From positions 372,001 through 436,000 of the forward strand of contig NZ_JACHKZ010000001.1 in assembly GCF_014207855.1 (NCBI RefSeq): DNA of 64,000 nucleotides, written 5' to 3'. Shown one piece after another: positions 1-9,828 of this stretch. This DNA comes from Comamonas odontotermitis. GTDB taxonomy: Bacteria; Pseudomonadota; Gammaproteobacteria; Burkholderiales; Burkholderiaceae_C. Each line of letters opens with the position of its first letter. Position 1 is the first letter of the stretch. The position numbers and the translations under genes were made by a program. The notes under the pieces were generated by a model. It worked only from the letters and a program-made list of their open reading frames with translations, ran no database searches and was not told the DNA's origin.

Positions 1-1535
1 CAGCCTGGCCTGCGGTCCTCTTCTGCCCCTGCCTGCTCCAGAATCCGGTGGGCGGGCATGAGAGCCAAACCCGTATAAGCCTGCTCGCTGACAAGGCGCT
101 GCAGCACCGCCAGCGTATCTTCCCAACCCAGATGATGCAGTGCCAGGGAGGCAATGGAGGCTTGTTGGAGCATGGAAGCAGCATCTGGATCGCCCGTGGC
201 GTCCACGCATACCAGTTGCTGGCCCGGTAATGCAGGCCGCCACTGCGCCAGCCGGTCTACATCTCGAATGTCGTACAGCACCGCAACCAGCAGTTGCTGA
301 GTGCTCAACTGTTCCGTGCCAGGCATCGCGGCACGCGACGAGCAGCTTTGGTAGATTTCACGAATACGCGCCTCGCACTGAGCGATGGTGAATTGCGCAT
401 CTGCTGCGCGCAGCGCTACCTGTCCGCGCAAGGCCAGTTGCGCCTTGGTATTCAAGGCCTGGCGGATGGCCTCTTTCCAAGCCTGTACCTGGTCAGGCGC
501 GTAGCACTGCCCGGCTCCAGATTGCCCCACCACCCAGGACATGCCCGAGCCATCCAGGTCTGAAGCAATGCAGGGCTTGCCATGCTGCATGGCTTCGATC
601 AGCACCAGCCCGAAAGCTTCGGTACGCTCGCGCGATGCCAGCGCAAAAATATCGCAGGAGTTGAACAACGCATACTTTCTCGCTTCACTCACCTGACCAA
701 GCAACTTCACCCTGGCGCAGCCGTGGTGAGAACGCTCGCGCTCGATCAGGGCCTCCAGCTCCTTGCGTTGCTCTCCTTCGCCGGCGATCAGAAGCTGTAC
801 CTCTGCAAACCCCGCGACTGCGGATATCAGTGTATCGAAGCCTTTGTAATAGGTCAGGCGCCCTACCGAGAGAATGCGCAACTGCGCATCGCCCCATTCC
901 GAGACATCTTCCTCCTCTGCCTGTTGGAGTGTTTCGGTATCGAGGGGCTTGAGTCCCAGCGGGATCGCCACGGTCTTGTACAGCCAGCGCTGGAGCGGCG
1001 CACTTGCAGCCATGTAGGGCGGCGATGTGGCCAGAATCGCTTCGCTGTGCTGCAGCAGCTTGGTCTCAAACGGTTTGTAGAGCTGGTAGCAGGCCTTCAG
1101 CACCGTATCCCACTCCGAAACCAGGACATCCGAGTGCCAATGCACCACCCAGGGAATGCGGCGTGCGCTTGGAATGATCAGCGGCCAGAACGCTGCATTG
1201 TTGGGCATGTGCAAATGCAGAACATCGGGCTTGAAGCGCTGAATGGCCTTCCACAACGCAAACGGAAAGCCCAGTGCGATGGGCGCGAAAACAAGCGTCA
1301 CCTGTACCGGCACACGGATCAGCCACTCGGGATCATCAGGCAGCGGATCACCGTGCACCACCGTGCGCGCGTCGATACCACCGGCGCGCTGCTGCTCGAT
1401 CAGGTCTGCCAGGAAGGACTCCATTCCTCCGCGATAGGGTGGGTAGTACTTGCCTACATGCAGAACGCGCAGGGGCGTCTGTTCACTCTTGTCAGGAGTG
1501 TTGCGGTTTTTCCCTCGCAGCCATCGGTGCAGCAT
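1..1535 (-). CDS. Family 4 glycosyltransferase, 3' end cut by the window edge
   Basis: An open frame on the minus strand starts at ATG 1535 and stays open to base 1, so the stop lies outside the window. The N-terminal part carries the GT4-type sequence VGKYYPPYRGGME, followed by LHLHMPN and WHSDVL; the C-terminal half has SVGRLTYYKGFDTLI and the nucleotide-sugar site ERTEAFGLVLIEAM. This is the usual GT-B layout of enzymes that add sugars to lipid-linked glycans in the cytoplasm. After about residue 390 an extra segment without glycosyltransferase motifs continues to the edge. The start lies one base after the stop of the membrane TPR gene, so the two are probably co-transcribed. The donor and acceptor cannot be read from sequence. 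Confidence 0.85.
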   Translation of the reverse strand, partial: MLHRWLRGKNRNTPDKSEQTPLRVLHVGKYYPPYRGGMESFLADLIEQQRAGGIDARTVVHGDPLPDDPEWLIRVPVQVTLVFAPIALGFPFALWKAIQRFKPDVLHLHMPNNAAFWPLIIPSARRIPWVVHWHSDVLVSEWDTVLKACYQLYKPFETKLLQHSEAILATSPPYMAASAPLQRWLYKTVAIPLGLKPLDTETLQQAEEEDVSEWGDAQLRILSVGRLTYYKGFDTLISAVAGFAEVQLLIAGEGEQRKELEALIERERSHHGCARVKLLGQVSEARKYALFNSCDIFALASRERTEAFGLVLIEAMQHGKPCIASDLDGSGMSWVVGQSGAGQCYAPDQVQAWKEAIRQALNTKAQLALRGQVALRAADAQFTIAQCEARIREIYQSCSSRAAMPGTEQLSTQQLLVAVLYDIRDVDRLAQWRPALPGQQLVCVDATGDPDAASMLQQASIASLALHHLGWEDTLAVLQRLVSEQAYTGLALMPAHRILEQAGAEEDRRPG

Positions 1536-1536
1536 G

Positions 1537-3516
1537 TTATTGGCCGGCCTTTGCCTTCATCTGGGCAAGCAGATTTCTGTAGACCGGGTTGGCCGGATCC
1601 ATCTCGCTGGCACGCTGCATGGCTGCGTATGCCTTGGCGGCATCGCCTTGCTCCCTGTATGCCAGCGCCTTGCCATAGAACGCAGGCGGATTGGGGCGCC
1701 GTGCCAAAGAGGCATCGAAGATCTGCATGGCAGCCGCGAAATCTTTTTTACCGATCAAGGCAATCCCCAAGCCCACTTCAAAGCGGGTGTTGTCTGGCGC
1801 GCCCTTGAGCAACTGCTGGTAGTTCGCAATCGCTGCGTCATAGTGCCCGGTGGGAATGGCCACCTCGGCTTGCTCCAGCCAGATCTGGGGAAGCAGTGCA
1901 GATTCAGGCTGCAGGCTCAGTGCCTTGGCATAGCTTTGGTAGGCTTGCTCCAGTTGCTGCGTCTGCTTGTAAGCCGTTGCCTGGTGGTAGGCCAGCGCTG
2001 CGTTTTGAAAGCCTTGCTTCTCGGCCTCGGCAAATGCCTGCAGCGCTTCCGGATAGCGCTTGAGCAGCTCCAGAGCCATGCCGCGGTTGAACTGCGCAGA
2101 ACCCAGCGGCTCCTTGAGTGCGACGGCCTTCTCGAAATCCTGCAGCGACTGCTCGTAGTTCAGGTTTTCCAGCAGATACGCACCCCGGTTGTTGAACGGA
2201 CGCCAGCGACCAAAAGCGTTGAACGGCGCCTGCATGTCCACTTTCTGCGCTGCATCCGTCCAGGCGGTATAGGCATTCTTGAAGGTGAGGTTGCGCTCCA
2301 CCGCGAGGCCCGTCAGGCCCATGCCCACGACAAAGGCCACGGCCACCATGGCCTTGCGCGGGAGATGCAGCAGCACCAGCGCCAGCAAGGCTGGCAGGAA
2401 CATCGCCCAGATGTAGCTGCGATACAGAACAAATGGATCCTGCAGCCAGGCGGTGACGAATTCGGTGCTGAACAGAATCGCGGTGCACAGCAGCACCAGG
2501 CCCTCCAGGCCCCAGCCATCACGGCGGCGCAGCAGCAAGCACAGACTACCAACCAGCACAGCCAGATAACCCACCGCCCCCAGCCAATGGGGCCAGCTGG
2601 AATAGCCAAGCGGGAACACCGGCCGCAGATCAATTGCCATCCACTGCACATTGGGCAGCAGCCACAGCAGCCCGTAATTGAAGAAGAGCGTTGCCTGGTT
2701 CATCAGGCTCAGGGGATAGATGGATGGCGTGATACCGGGGTACAGCTTTTCCAGCAGATGCACATAGGCCCACGATGTGTCATCGGTTGCCACTGCGCCC
2801 ACAAAGGCGCCCAGTCGCGGCCACAGAACTACCGTGAACACGCCCATCACTACGGCGATGGCGACCACGGTACCCGCGATCACTTTCCAGGAGGGTCGCT
2901 TCACAAAAATATAGAGCGGCAGGGCCAGGGCGGGCAACACCACGGCATGCTCCTTGCTAAGCAGTGCAAACACGGTGCATAGCAACGCCAGCAGGGCCCA
3001 TTTGACGCCTCCGCCAGCAAGCGCCCTGACAAATGTCCAACAGGCCAACGCGGCAAACAAGGTCATCATCACCATGCTGCGCTGAACCAGGTAGCCCACA
3101 GCGTAGACGGCCATGGGGTGCACTGCAAACAAGGCTACCGCCGCAAAGATGGCAATCCGGCGATTGGTATCAAAACCAGGTTCCGCCAGCGTTTCCTCAG
3201 AAAAGCGAACGTGCTTGAACAGCTCGGTCACCAGCAGCCAGATCGCGTAGCAGCTTGCCAGGTGCAGCAGCACATTGACCACGCGCTGCACGACGAAACT
3301 GTCTCCGAACAGCGCCTGCACCCACACAAAGCTGCCATAGGAGAGCATGCGCACTTTCAGCTGCGCCAGATTGCCATAGGAGCCAAAGATGGTGCCGTCG
3401 GTGAAGCGGTTGTCGTCAAATACCAGGCCGTTATGGAGTCCGACCCCATAGATGACGCCCACGGCCAGGAGACTCGCCACGATTCCTAGAAACCAGAACA
3501 GTTTTGTTTTTTGCAT
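1537..3516 (-). CDS. Polytopic membrane protein with C-terminal TPR repeats (TMTC/GT-C-like)
   Basis: About 659 residues from ATG 3516; the frame extends 25 codons upstream but MQKTKLFWFLGIV looks like the natural start because it opens with a membrane segment. The first ~420 residues are hydrophobic, with about ten predicted membrane spans and an early luminal loop (GLVFDDNRF) whose acidic pair resembles the GT-C/PMT-like family. From about residue 430 to the end there are TPR repeats (for example the A-L-Y-P pattern in LLKRYPEALQAFAEA). Such proteins are usually placed among O-glycosylation or surface-polysaccharide genes, which fits the adjacent glycosyltransferase. Enzymatic activity is an inference from architecture. 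Confidence 0.75.
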   Translation of the reverse strand: MQKTKLFWFLGIVASLLAVGVIYGVGLHNGLVFDDNRFTDGTIFGSYGNLAQLKVRMLSYGSFVWVQALFGDSFVVQRVVNVLLHLASCYAIWLLVTELFKHVRFSEETLAEPGFDTNRRIAIFAAVALFAVHPMAVYAVGYLVQRSMVMMTLFAALACWTFVRALAGGGVKWALLALLCTVFALLSKEHAVVLPALALPLYIFVKRPSWKVIAGTVVAIAVVMGVFTVVLWPRLGAFVGAVATDDTSWAYVHLLEKLYPGITPSIYPLSLMNQATLFFNYGLLWLLPNVQWMAIDLRPVFPLGYSSWPHWLGAVGYLAVLVGSLCLLLRRRDGWGLEGLVLLCTAILFSTEFVTAWLQDPFVLYRSYIWAMFLPALLALVLLHLPRKAMVAVAFVVGMGLTGLAVERNLTFKNAYTAWTDAAQKVDMQAPFNAFGRWRPFNNRGAYLLENLNYEQSLQDFEKAVALKEPLGSAQFNRGMALELLKRYPEALQAFAEAEKQGFQNAALAYHQATAYKQTQQLEQAYQSYAKALSLQPESALLPQIWLEQAEVAIPTGHYDAAIANYQQLLKGAPDNTRFEVGLGIALIGKKDFAAAMQIFDASLARRPNPPAFYGKALAYREQGDAAKAYAAMQRASEMDPANPVYRNLLAQMKAKAGQ

Positions 3517-3652
3517 CGTCGATACGGCTAAGAAAATGCCCCATGAGCAAGCCCTGGGGCAGTTTGAACCAGCACCACCATGTGCTTTCAAGCCATTTTA
3601 GAGGACTTCTGCGCGCGCCTTGCATCCAGGCGACCCGCATGCAAACACAGTC

Positions 3653-4054
3653 CTAGCCCAGATTTTTGTTACCGTATGCGCAAAAACCCGGCTTGGGGCC
3701 CTTCTTGGGGTGCAGGCGGCAGGTTTCCGGGCGTTTTTCATACACCGTGCACATGCGTGTGGTGGGGTGGAGGAAGTTGCAGTCGCCCCCTGCCCGCCGT
3801 GCCATCGTGAAAATATTGTGCTTGGGGTTGTAATGGTCGATCAGCCTGGCCTTGAGCAGGCGCTTGGCAATCAGCTTGTGGTCGACGTTGTCCACCTCGA
3901 ACGGATCCACCAGCTCCAGCCGCACCAAGTCTGGCAGTTGCACTTCCAGCGGCATGGTGCAGCAATTGGCCGCGCAGCTGTCGCACATGCCGGGCTTGTA
4001 CTTGCTCCAGGTCTCCAGCCGGTCCACATCCACCACACGGATTGAAGATTTCAT
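3653..4054 (-). CDS. YkgJ-type cysteine-cluster (metal-chelating) protein
   Basis: 133 residues from ATG 4054. The protein shows the cysteine cluster typical of the zinc/iron-chelating YkgJ family: CDSCAANCC near the N-terminus, then GDCNFL, RMCTVY and RPETCRLHP near the C-terminus. These cysteines are expected to bind iron-sulfur or zinc. Its role in the family is mostly uncharacterised. The start overlaps the stop of the Rieske gene by four bases (ATGA), so translation of the two is probably coupled. Confidence 0.85.
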   Translation of the reverse strand: MKSSIRVVDVDRLETWSKYKPGMCDSCAANCCTMPLEVQLPDLVRLELVDPFEVDNVDHKLIAKRLLKARLIDHYNPKHNIFTMARRAGGDCNFLHPTTRMCTVYEKRPETCRLHPKKGPKPGFCAYGNKNLG

Positions 4055-4419
4055 CGCTCTGCCCCATCTGCTGCCTTCAGCCAGATCTGCCCTCCCCGCT
4101 CCTCCACCGCCACGGCATCGAGGTGCGAGCCACGGCATGGCCCGCCCACGCAGGCGCCGGTGTCGGGCTGGTAGATGGCGCCATGGTAGGGGCAGAGGAT
4201 GAACTGGCGACCACTTTCGAGCACATCGCCATCAAAATCCATGGGGACACTGGCATGCTGGCATTCGTTGATCCAGCCATGCAAGCCGCCTTGCCAACGA
4301 ATGACGAAGGCCTTCTGCCCATTGGGCAGTTGGAAAAGGATGGGTTTTCCGTTGTCCACCAAATCGGCGCTGTTGCCAATGGGGTCGGTAGTTTCAAAAA
4401 GGATGTGAGGCTCGGACAT
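4051..4419 (-). CDS. Rieske [2Fe-2S] protein
   Basis: 122 residues from ATG 4419 (MSEPHILFE). The two Rieske ligand motifs are present, CQHAS and CPYHG, separated by 19 residues, so the protein should hold one 2Fe-2S cluster with two Cys and two His ligands. It is a stand-alone ferredoxin-sized protein, without an oxygenase catalytic domain, and probably transfers electrons to an unidentified partner. It overlaps the cysteine-cluster gene downstream and starts inside the 3' end of the zinc-ribbon membrane protein gene upstream, suggesting a three-gene unit. Confidence 0.85.
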   Translation of the reverse strand: MSEPHILFETTDPIGNSADLVDNGKPILFQLPNGQKAFVIRWQGGLHGWINECQHASVPMDFDGDVLESGRQFILCPYHGAIYQPDTGACVGGPCRGSHLDAVAVEERGGQIWLKAADGAER

Positions 4420-4780
4420 GGCGCTCGTAATAAATGGGGCTACGTTTGTATTTGATGAACAGATAAACCATTGCGACTGCCAGTCCCGCCAGGGCGATGC
4501 CTGATACGACGACAAACCCGTCATGGACCGCAGGCCACAGACGCGGGATTTGCATCCACACAATGGTGAGTGGAAACCAGCGAACCAACCGATCCATTGG
4601 ATGCTCGCCGCCGCGTTGTTGCAAAAAACCACTGCAGTCCGGGCAAACTGGAGCTGCATGCATCGGAAGCCATTTCCGCTGCCCCGGTAATGGTTTGCGT
4701 TCCAACGCGCGCCCTTCCAGGGAAACGTTGCAGTAAGGGCATACGCATGGATTCGCAGGCATTGCGGAGACAGAGTGCAT
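4394..4780 (-). CDS. Small zinc-ribbon membrane protein, unknown function
   Basis: 128 residues. Two CxxC pairs near the N-terminus (CPYC and CPDC) make a probable zinc ribbon, followed by two hydrophobic helices (WFPLTIVWMQI and the stretch around VVVSGIALAGLAVAMVY) and a basic tail. No family function is recognised. The 3' end overlaps the Rieske gene start by 26 bases. The start could be the first Met or the Met six codons later (MPANP). Confidence 0.55.
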   Translation of the reverse strand: MHSVSAMPANPCVCPYCNVSLEGRALERKPLPGQRKWLPMHAAPVCPDCSGFLQQRGGEHPMDRLVRWFPLTIVWMQIPRLWPAVHDGFVVVSGIALAGLAVAMVYLFIKYKRSPIYYERHVRASHPF

Positions 4781-4882
4781 TCAGCTATTTAGGGCGGCCA
4801 AGGCTATTGGCAATCAACGCAAAACTCCTGGTACACACGCAGTTGCACCAGGTAGAGATTTCCATCCAGCATTTTGCAAGAA

Positions 4883-6346
4883 TTACGCAGGCATGCTGGC
4901 AATCACCTGCGCCACTGCGGCCGTCAGCTTTTTGGCATAGGGCACATGCAGGAACTCATTGGGGCCATGTGCATTGCTCTTGGGGCCCAGCACCCCGCAC
5001 ACCATCATCTGCGCCTTGGGAAAGCCTGCGCTCAGCATGCCCATCAGCGGAATGGAGCCGCCCTGGCCGATGAAGCCGCAGTCAGCGCCAAAGTAGGCCC
5101 GGCTGGAGCGGTTGAGCGCGTTCAGGAACCATTCATCGGTGCTGGGCGCATTCCAGCCGTTGGCACCGCTGGCGCCTTCCCAGGTGACCTTGGCCTGGTA
5201 GGGCGCATTGTCTTCCAGCAGGCCCTTCAACTCCTGCATGCACTGCACTGCATCCACCAGCGGAGGCAGGCGCAGGCTGAGCTTGAATGCGGTGTAAGGA
5301 CGCAGCACATTGCCTGCGTCCTGCAGCGCAGGCAGTCCTTCAGCACCGGTCACGGACAGCGTGGGCTCCCAGGTGCGCTTGAGCAGTGCCTGCGTGGGAT
5401 CGGTTGTGGTGGGCAGCGCAAACAGGCTGGAGCCATTGCAATCGAAGTGTGCCCAGGGAAAGCGCTTGTACAGCTCATCGCCCAGAATGGCCGCCGTGGC
5501 CTGCGCCTGGGCCAGACGCTCGGCTGGCACCTGGCAATGGAAGCTCTCAGGCAGCAGGCGCCCGGTCTTGCTGTCTTCCAGGCGGTCGAGCACCTGGCGC
5601 ATGATGCGGAACGACGAGGGCACCACGCCCGAGGCATCGCCCGAGTGCACGCCCTCGGTCAAAATCTCGACCTTCAGGGTGCCGGCCACCATGCCGCGCA
5701 GGCTGGTGGTGAGCCACAACTGGTCGTAATTTCCAGCGCCGCTGTCCAGGCAGATCACCAGGCCCACATCGCCCAGGCGCGGTTTGAGCATGTCGATATA
5801 GGCCGGCAGATCGCCCGAGCCACTTTCTTCACAGGTCTCGATCAAGCCGACGATACGCGGGTGCGGCACGTTCTGGCGCTTGAGTTCTTGCACCGCTGCA
5901 ATGCTGGCGTAGGTGGCATAGCCATCGTCGGCGCCACCGCGGCCGTACAGCTTGCCGTCTTCATACTTCGGCGTCCAGGGGCCCAAATCGCTGCGCCAGC
6001 CCGAGAATTCCGGCTGCTTGTCCAGGTGGCCGTACATCAGCACCGTCTGCTGGCTGTTCGCCAGCGTGGCCGGCACCTCGAAAAACAACACCGGCGTGCG
6101 GCCCGGTATGCGAACCACTTCCAGCTTCAGGCCTTCTACCTTCTGTGCCTCCACCCAGGTGGCGGCGTTGCGCACCACGGTATCGATGAAGCCGTGCCTT
6201 TCCCAATCGCCATCAAAACCGGGCGATTTGGCCGGGATGGCGATGTAATCGGTCAGCTGGCGCAGAATATCCTTGTCCCACTGCTCGCTGATGTGGCTGA
6301 GCGCGGGATCGGCCTGCAGGTTGGAAGCGTCAATACGGGCATTCAT
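4883..6346 (-). CDS. M20 family metallopeptidase (carboxypeptidase/dipeptidase type)
   Basis: 487 residues. The M20 zinc-binding motifs are visible: YGHLDKQPE (first His and catalytic Asp, around residue 110), YGRGGADDGYA (bridging Asp), ETCEESGSGD (catalytic Glu and zinc ligand), and a late His in SNAHGPNEF. The length matches cytosolic M20 dipeptidases of the CNDP/DapE-like branch that have an inserted lid domain. No signal peptide is seen, so it should act in the cytoplasm on short peptides. It stands alone between unrelated genes. Confidence 0.9.
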   Translation of the reverse strand: MNARIDASNLQADPALSHISEQWDKDILRQLTDYIAIPAKSPGFDGDWERHGFIDTVVRNAATWVEAQKVEGLKLEVVRIPGRTPVLFFEVPATLANSQQTVLMYGHLDKQPEFSGWRSDLGPWTPKYEDGKLYGRGGADDGYATYASIAAVQELKRQNVPHPRIVGLIETCEESGSGDLPAYIDMLKPRLGDVGLVICLDSGAGNYDQLWLTTSLRGMVAGTLKVEILTEGVHSGDASGVVPSSFRIMRQVLDRLEDSKTGRLLPESFHCQVPAERLAQAQATAAILGDELYKRFPWAHFDCNGSSLFALPTTTDPTQALLKRTWEPTLSVTGAEGLPALQDAGNVLRPYTAFKLSLRLPPLVDAVQCMQELKGLLEDNAPYQAKVTWEGASGANGWNAPSTDEWFLNALNRSSRAYFGADCGFIGQGGSIPLMGMLSAGFPKAQMMVCGVLGPKSNAHGPNEFLHVPYAKKLTAAVAQVIASMPA

Positions 6347-6517
6347 GGGGTGGTCTCCTGATCGTGCTGCGCCTGCTGGCGCATGAAGGCCTCAAGGGTA
6401 CCAGCCCCGGCGGGAAAATATCGCTTTCCGCCCCCAAACCCCTGCTTCGGAAGCAAGCAAACGGGAGCGCCTTCGCCAGTCTCAGTCAGGCGGTGGATCA
6501 CAGGGCGTGCTCACGTT

Positions 6518-7738
6518 CTAGGCGCTGCTTTCCCGCCAAAGCGGCATGCTGCTCTCTGTCGATGAGGCGGGCAACTGGCGATGCATGACCACACGGTTGC
6601 GCCCGGACTCCTTGGCGCGGTACATCGCGCTGTCCGCGGCTTCCAGCAGAGTTTCCCACTGCGTATGCGCGCCCACGGGGCCCGCAAAACCGCCAATGCT
6701 CACCGTCACCTGCAAGGCCTGGCCCTTGATGTGCACGCTCGATGAGCGCACGGCCAGAATCAGCCTTTCGGCCAGGATCTGCGCCTCCTCCATGCCCATG
6801 CCGGGACAGACGATCACAAATTCTTCACCGCCGAAGCGCCCCAGGTATACGTCCGAGCGCACATTGCTGGCCAGCACCCGGCTCACATGCCGCAGCACCT
6901 TGTCCCCCGAGATATGGCCATGTGTATCGTTCACCCGCTTGAAGTGGTCCACGTCGATCAGCAACAGAGCCAGCGGGTGCACCTGGCGGCTGGCATCCCG
7001 AATGCAATGCTCCAGCGCCTTCACCAGTGCACGGCGGTTGAGCATGCGGGTGAGGGGATCGCGCAGCGCAGCGCGACGGCTGCGTGCCTCGCGCCGGTCC
7101 TGCACCATGCGCATGAAGCCCAGAGTCAGCAGCAGCAGCACCGCCACCACCAGCGCCGTGCGCGCCCAGTACCACGGCATCTGCGGCTCTACCAGCACCA
7201 TCTCCTGTGCCAACCCCTGGCCCCACCCGCATTGCAGATACGGCATGCCCAGCAGGAACCCGCCCAGCGCCGCGCACAGCATGCGATAGCCAGTGCCCAG
7301 CCGCAGTACGCGCATGTGCCACAACTCCAGCGCGAGCCAGCCCAGCTGGAAAGCAAAGATGGCATGCAGGGCATACAGAAGAAGGGTTGCCCGCTCGGAG
7401 CCCGACGCCAGACTGCCAAGCAACAAAGCAGCGGCAGGCGCAAGCATCAGCCAACGCCAATCGGTATCGAGTTGGCGAAACTGGCGCAGCGCCATTGCGA
7501 GGCAGCTCAGTGCCACGCTGAACAGGCAGCTGGTGAGCACGCCACTCCAGCGCGCTGCCGGTGGCGACAGCATCTGTACTGCGGCCAGCACTGCGACCAG
7601 CAACATGGCCAATGCCACCGCGCCCAGCCCCTTGCGCCAGCCTTTGCGCCCCAGCACGGCAATGGAGGTGACCGCCGACAAGGCGGTCATTCCCACCATC
7701 AGCCACATCAGCGCAACGCTCACCAAGCCCCATTCCAT
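6518..7738 (-). CDS. Membrane-anchored GGDEF diguanylate cyclase
   Basis: 406 residues from ATG 7738; a TTG four codons upstream is the alternative. The N-terminal ~210 residues contain about six to seven hydrophobic helices that form an integral membrane sensor. The C-terminal ~170 residues are a GGDEF domain with DPLTRMLNRRAL, LIDVDHFKRVND and the active signature GRFGGEEF, so it should make cyclic di-GMP. The product-inhibition I-site (RxxD, five residues before the signature) is absent: the aligned residues read RSDV. No EAL domain is present. Confidence 0.92.
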   Translation of the reverse strand: MEWGLVSVALMWLMVGMTALSAVTSIAVLGRKGWRKGLGAVALAMLLVAVLAAVQMLSPPAARWSGVLTSCLFSVALSCLAMALRQFRQLDTDWRWLMLAPAAALLLGSLASGSERATLLLYALHAIFAFQLGWLALELWHMRVLRLGTGYRMLCAALGGFLLGMPYLQCGWGQGLAQEMVLVEPQMPWYWARTALVVAVLLLLTLGFMRMVQDRREARSRRAALRDPLTRMLNRRALVKALEHCIRDASRQVHPLALLLIDVDHFKRVNDTHGHISGDKVLRHVSRVLASNVRSDVYLGRFGGEEFVIVCPGMGMEEAQILAERLILAVRSSSVHIKGQALQVTVSIGGFAGPVGAHTQWETLLEAADSAMYRAKESGRNRVVMHRQLPASSTESSMPLWRESSA

Positions 7739-7853
7739 AAATATGAACAAATAATTGTTGTTATCAATAAATTGTAGCTATTAATAATTTACTGTGGCAT
7801 TGCCCACAGCCTCACGCTTTTACCGTGTTCGTGGAATAACCACCAAAAGTGAT

Positions 7854-7878
7854 AAAAGGTGCCCAAACGCACCTTTTC
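7854..7878. terminator. Bidirectional hairpin between the cyclase gene and metW
   Basis: Perfect inverted repeat AAAAGGTGC / GCACCTTTT with a six-base loop, flanked by A/T runs on both sides, so it can end transcription in either direction. It lies about 155 bases beyond the metW stop codon. The 295-base gap around it (7739-8033) holds no other gene; its left part is A/T-rich and probably carries the cyclase promoter. Confidence 0.6.
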
Positions 7879-8033
7879 CCTCGTAGATCGTTTTTACTTC
7901 AGCGCCGCCGGTGCGATAGAGCGCCTGACGGCGCACCAGACCGCGCCAAAGACGCGCCGCGAACACCAAGCGGCGCGGCACGAGAGGGCCTCTCGCACAT
8001 TCCCCCTCGCACTCCACCCAGCATTACCGCCCT

Positions 8034-8618
8034 TCAGGCGTGCTCGAAGTGGAACACCGCCGTGCTTGCCAGCGCATTGGGCAATACGCGCCGCACATGG
8101 CCATTCTGCAGACCGAAGCTGTCCAGAATGCGCAGTTTGTTCTTGATGGCCAGCACCTCGAAGTCCTTGAAGGTGCCGACGCGGATATTGGGCGTGTCGT
8201 ACCACTGGTAAGGCAGGCGCTTGGTCACCGGCATGCGGCCCTGCAGAATCGAGAGGCGGTTGGGCCAGTGCGCAAAGTTGGGAAAGGCCACCACGCCCTG
8301 CTTGCCGATGCGGGCGGTCTCGCGCAGCATCACCTCAGCATTGCGCAAGTGTTGCAAGGTGTCGATCTGCAGCACCACATCAAAGCTGTTGTCCTCAAAG
8401 ATGGCCAAGCCGTCTTCCAGATTGAGCTGCAGCACATTGACGCCACGGCGCACGCAGGCCAGCACATTGGCATCGTCGTACTCAATGCCGTAGCCGGTGC
8501 AACCGCGCTCTGCCTGCAGATGGGCCAGCAGACTGCCGTCGCCGCAGCCCAGGTCCAGCACGCGCGAGCCCGGGGGAACCAGCGAGGCGATGGCGCGCAG
8601 GGTGGATTTTTCGGTCAT
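8034..8618 (-). CDS. metW: Methionine biosynthesis protein MetW
   Basis: 194 residues. The N-terminal methyltransferase-like fold has the SAM-binding motif [12 protein letters not shown], and the family sequence [14 protein letters not shown]. MetW forms a pair with MetX and is needed for full homoserine acyltransferase activity in many proteobacteria. The ATG overlaps the metX stop by four bases, the usual metX-metW coupling. Confidence 0.93.
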   Translation of the reverse strand: MTEKSTLRAIASLVPPGSRVLDLGCGDGSLLAHLQAERGCTGYGIEYDDANVLACVRRGVNVLQLNLEDGLAIFEDNSFDVVLQIDTLQHLRNAEVMLRETARIGKQGVVAFPNFAHWPNRLSILQGRMPVTKRLPYQWYDTPNIRVGTFKDFEVLAIKNKLRILDSFGLQNGHVRRVLPNALASTAVFHFEHA

Positions 8619-9769
8619 GCGGCCTCCTTGGTGGCTGGGGCGGTGTTCAGTTCGCTGGCAATGTTCTCAAAATAGGAGCGCATTACACCCATGTAGCGGG
8701 CATCATCAAGCAAAAATGCGTCGTGACCGTGCGGTGCGTCGATCTCGGCGTAGCTCACGGTGCGGCGGTTGTCGAGCAGGGCTTTGACGATTTCGCGGCT
8801 GCGCGCTGGCGAGAAGCGCCAATCCGTCGTAAAGCTCACCAGCATGAACTTGGCCTTGGCCTTGGCGAGAGACTGGGTCAGGTCGCCGCCATCGGCCTTG
8901 GCGGGGTCGAAATAATCGAGCGCGCGGGTGATCAGCAGGTAGGTGTTGGCGTCGAAGTAGTCGCTGAACTTGTCACCCTGGTAGCGCAGGTAGCTCTCGA
9001 TCTGGAATTCCACGTCCTGCGTGCTGTACTTCAGGTCCATGCCCTCGCGCAGCTGGCGACCAAACTTCTGGTTCATCACGTCGTCGCTCAGATACGTGAT
9101 GTGGCCGATCATGCGGGCAATGCGCAGGCCGCGCTTGGGCACCACGCGGTGCTCGTAGAAGTGGCCGCCGTGAAAATCCGGGTCGGTCACGATGGCGCGG
9201 CGCGCCACTTCGTTGAAGGCAATATTCTCGGCGCTCAGGCAGGGCGCACTTGCCACCACCACCGCATGGCGCATGCGATCAGGGTGCTGCAGCGTCCACG
9301 ACAGCGCCTGCATGCCGCCCAGGCTGCCGCCCAGCACGGCCGCCAGTTGCGTGATGCCCAGGCGATCGAGCAGGCGCGCCTGGGCGTTGACCCAGTCCTC
9401 CACTGTCATCACCGGAAAGTCTGCCCCGTACACCTTGCCGGTATCGGGGTTCATGTGCATGGGCCCGGTCGAGCCAAAGCAGGAGCCGAGGTTGTTGACG
9501 CCGATGACAAAGAACTTGTTGGTATCGACCGCCTTGCCCGGCCCGATCATGTTGTCCCACCAGCCCTCGCTCTTGGGCTGGCCTTCGTAGCTGCCGGCCA
9601 CATGGTGCGATGCGTTGAGCGCATGGCACACCAGAATGGCGTTGGACCTGTCGGCATTGAGCTCGCCATAGGTCTCGAAAGCCAGGTGGTAATCATGGAT
9701 GGAAGCGCCACTTTTGAGAGAGAGCGCCTCCGGGAAATGCATTGATTGAGGTGTCGCAACAAATGACAT
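8615..9769 (-). CDS. metX: Homoserine O-acyltransferase MetX
   Basis: 384 residues from ATG 9769 (MSFVATPQ). It is an alpha/beta-hydrolase fold enzyme with the nucleophile elbow [10 protein letters not shown] (serine), the catalytic Asp in the region FTTDWRFSP, and the catalytic His in [11 protein letters not shown]. It activates homoserine in the first step of methionine synthesis; whether the acyl donor is acetyl- or succinyl-CoA cannot be decided here. No clear ribosome binding site precedes the ATG, which lies directly after a strong hairpin. A riboswitch candidate is just upstream. Confidence 0.93.
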   Translation of the reverse strand: MSFVATPQSMHFPEALSLKSGASIHDYHLAFETYGELNADRSNAILVCHALNASHHVAGSYEGQPKSEGWWDNMIGPGKAVDTNKFFVIGVNNLGSCFGSTGPMHMNPDTGKVYGADFPVMTVEDWVNAQARLLDRLGITQLAAVLGGSLGGMQALSWTLQHPDRMRHAVVVASAPCLSAENIAFNEVARRAIVTDPDFHGGHFYEHRVVPKRGLRIARMIGHITYLSDDVMNQKFGRQLREGMDLKYSTQDVEFQIESYLRYQGDKFSDYFDANTYLLITRALDYFDPAKADGGDLTQSLAKAKAKFMLVSFTTDWRFSPARSREIVKALLDNRRTVSYAEIDAPHGHDAFLLDDARYMGVMRSYFENIASELNTAPATKEAA

Positions 9770-9772
9770 AAG

Positions 9773-9803
9773 AAAACCCGGCAACGCTAAAAACGAGGCC
9801 GGG
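9773..9803 (-). terminator. Attenuator-like hairpin immediately before metX
   Basis: On the minus strand CCCGGC and GCCGGG pair across a 15-base loop and are followed by TTTTC, four bases before the metX ATG. It may be the expression platform of the riboswitch upstream, ending transcription or hiding the start region when S-adenosylmethionine is bound. Confidence 0.5.
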
Positions 9804-9828
9804 TCGATGCTTTTCTGTCGCCTACCGA

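Noticed and set aside
582..1808. Long plus-strand frame of 408 codons
   Set aside because: It lies opposite the glycosyltransferase frame, whose minus-strand translation shows clear GT4 motifs.
4874..6361. 495-codon plus-strand frame
   Set aside because: Antisense shadow of the M20 peptidase; no recognisable domain.
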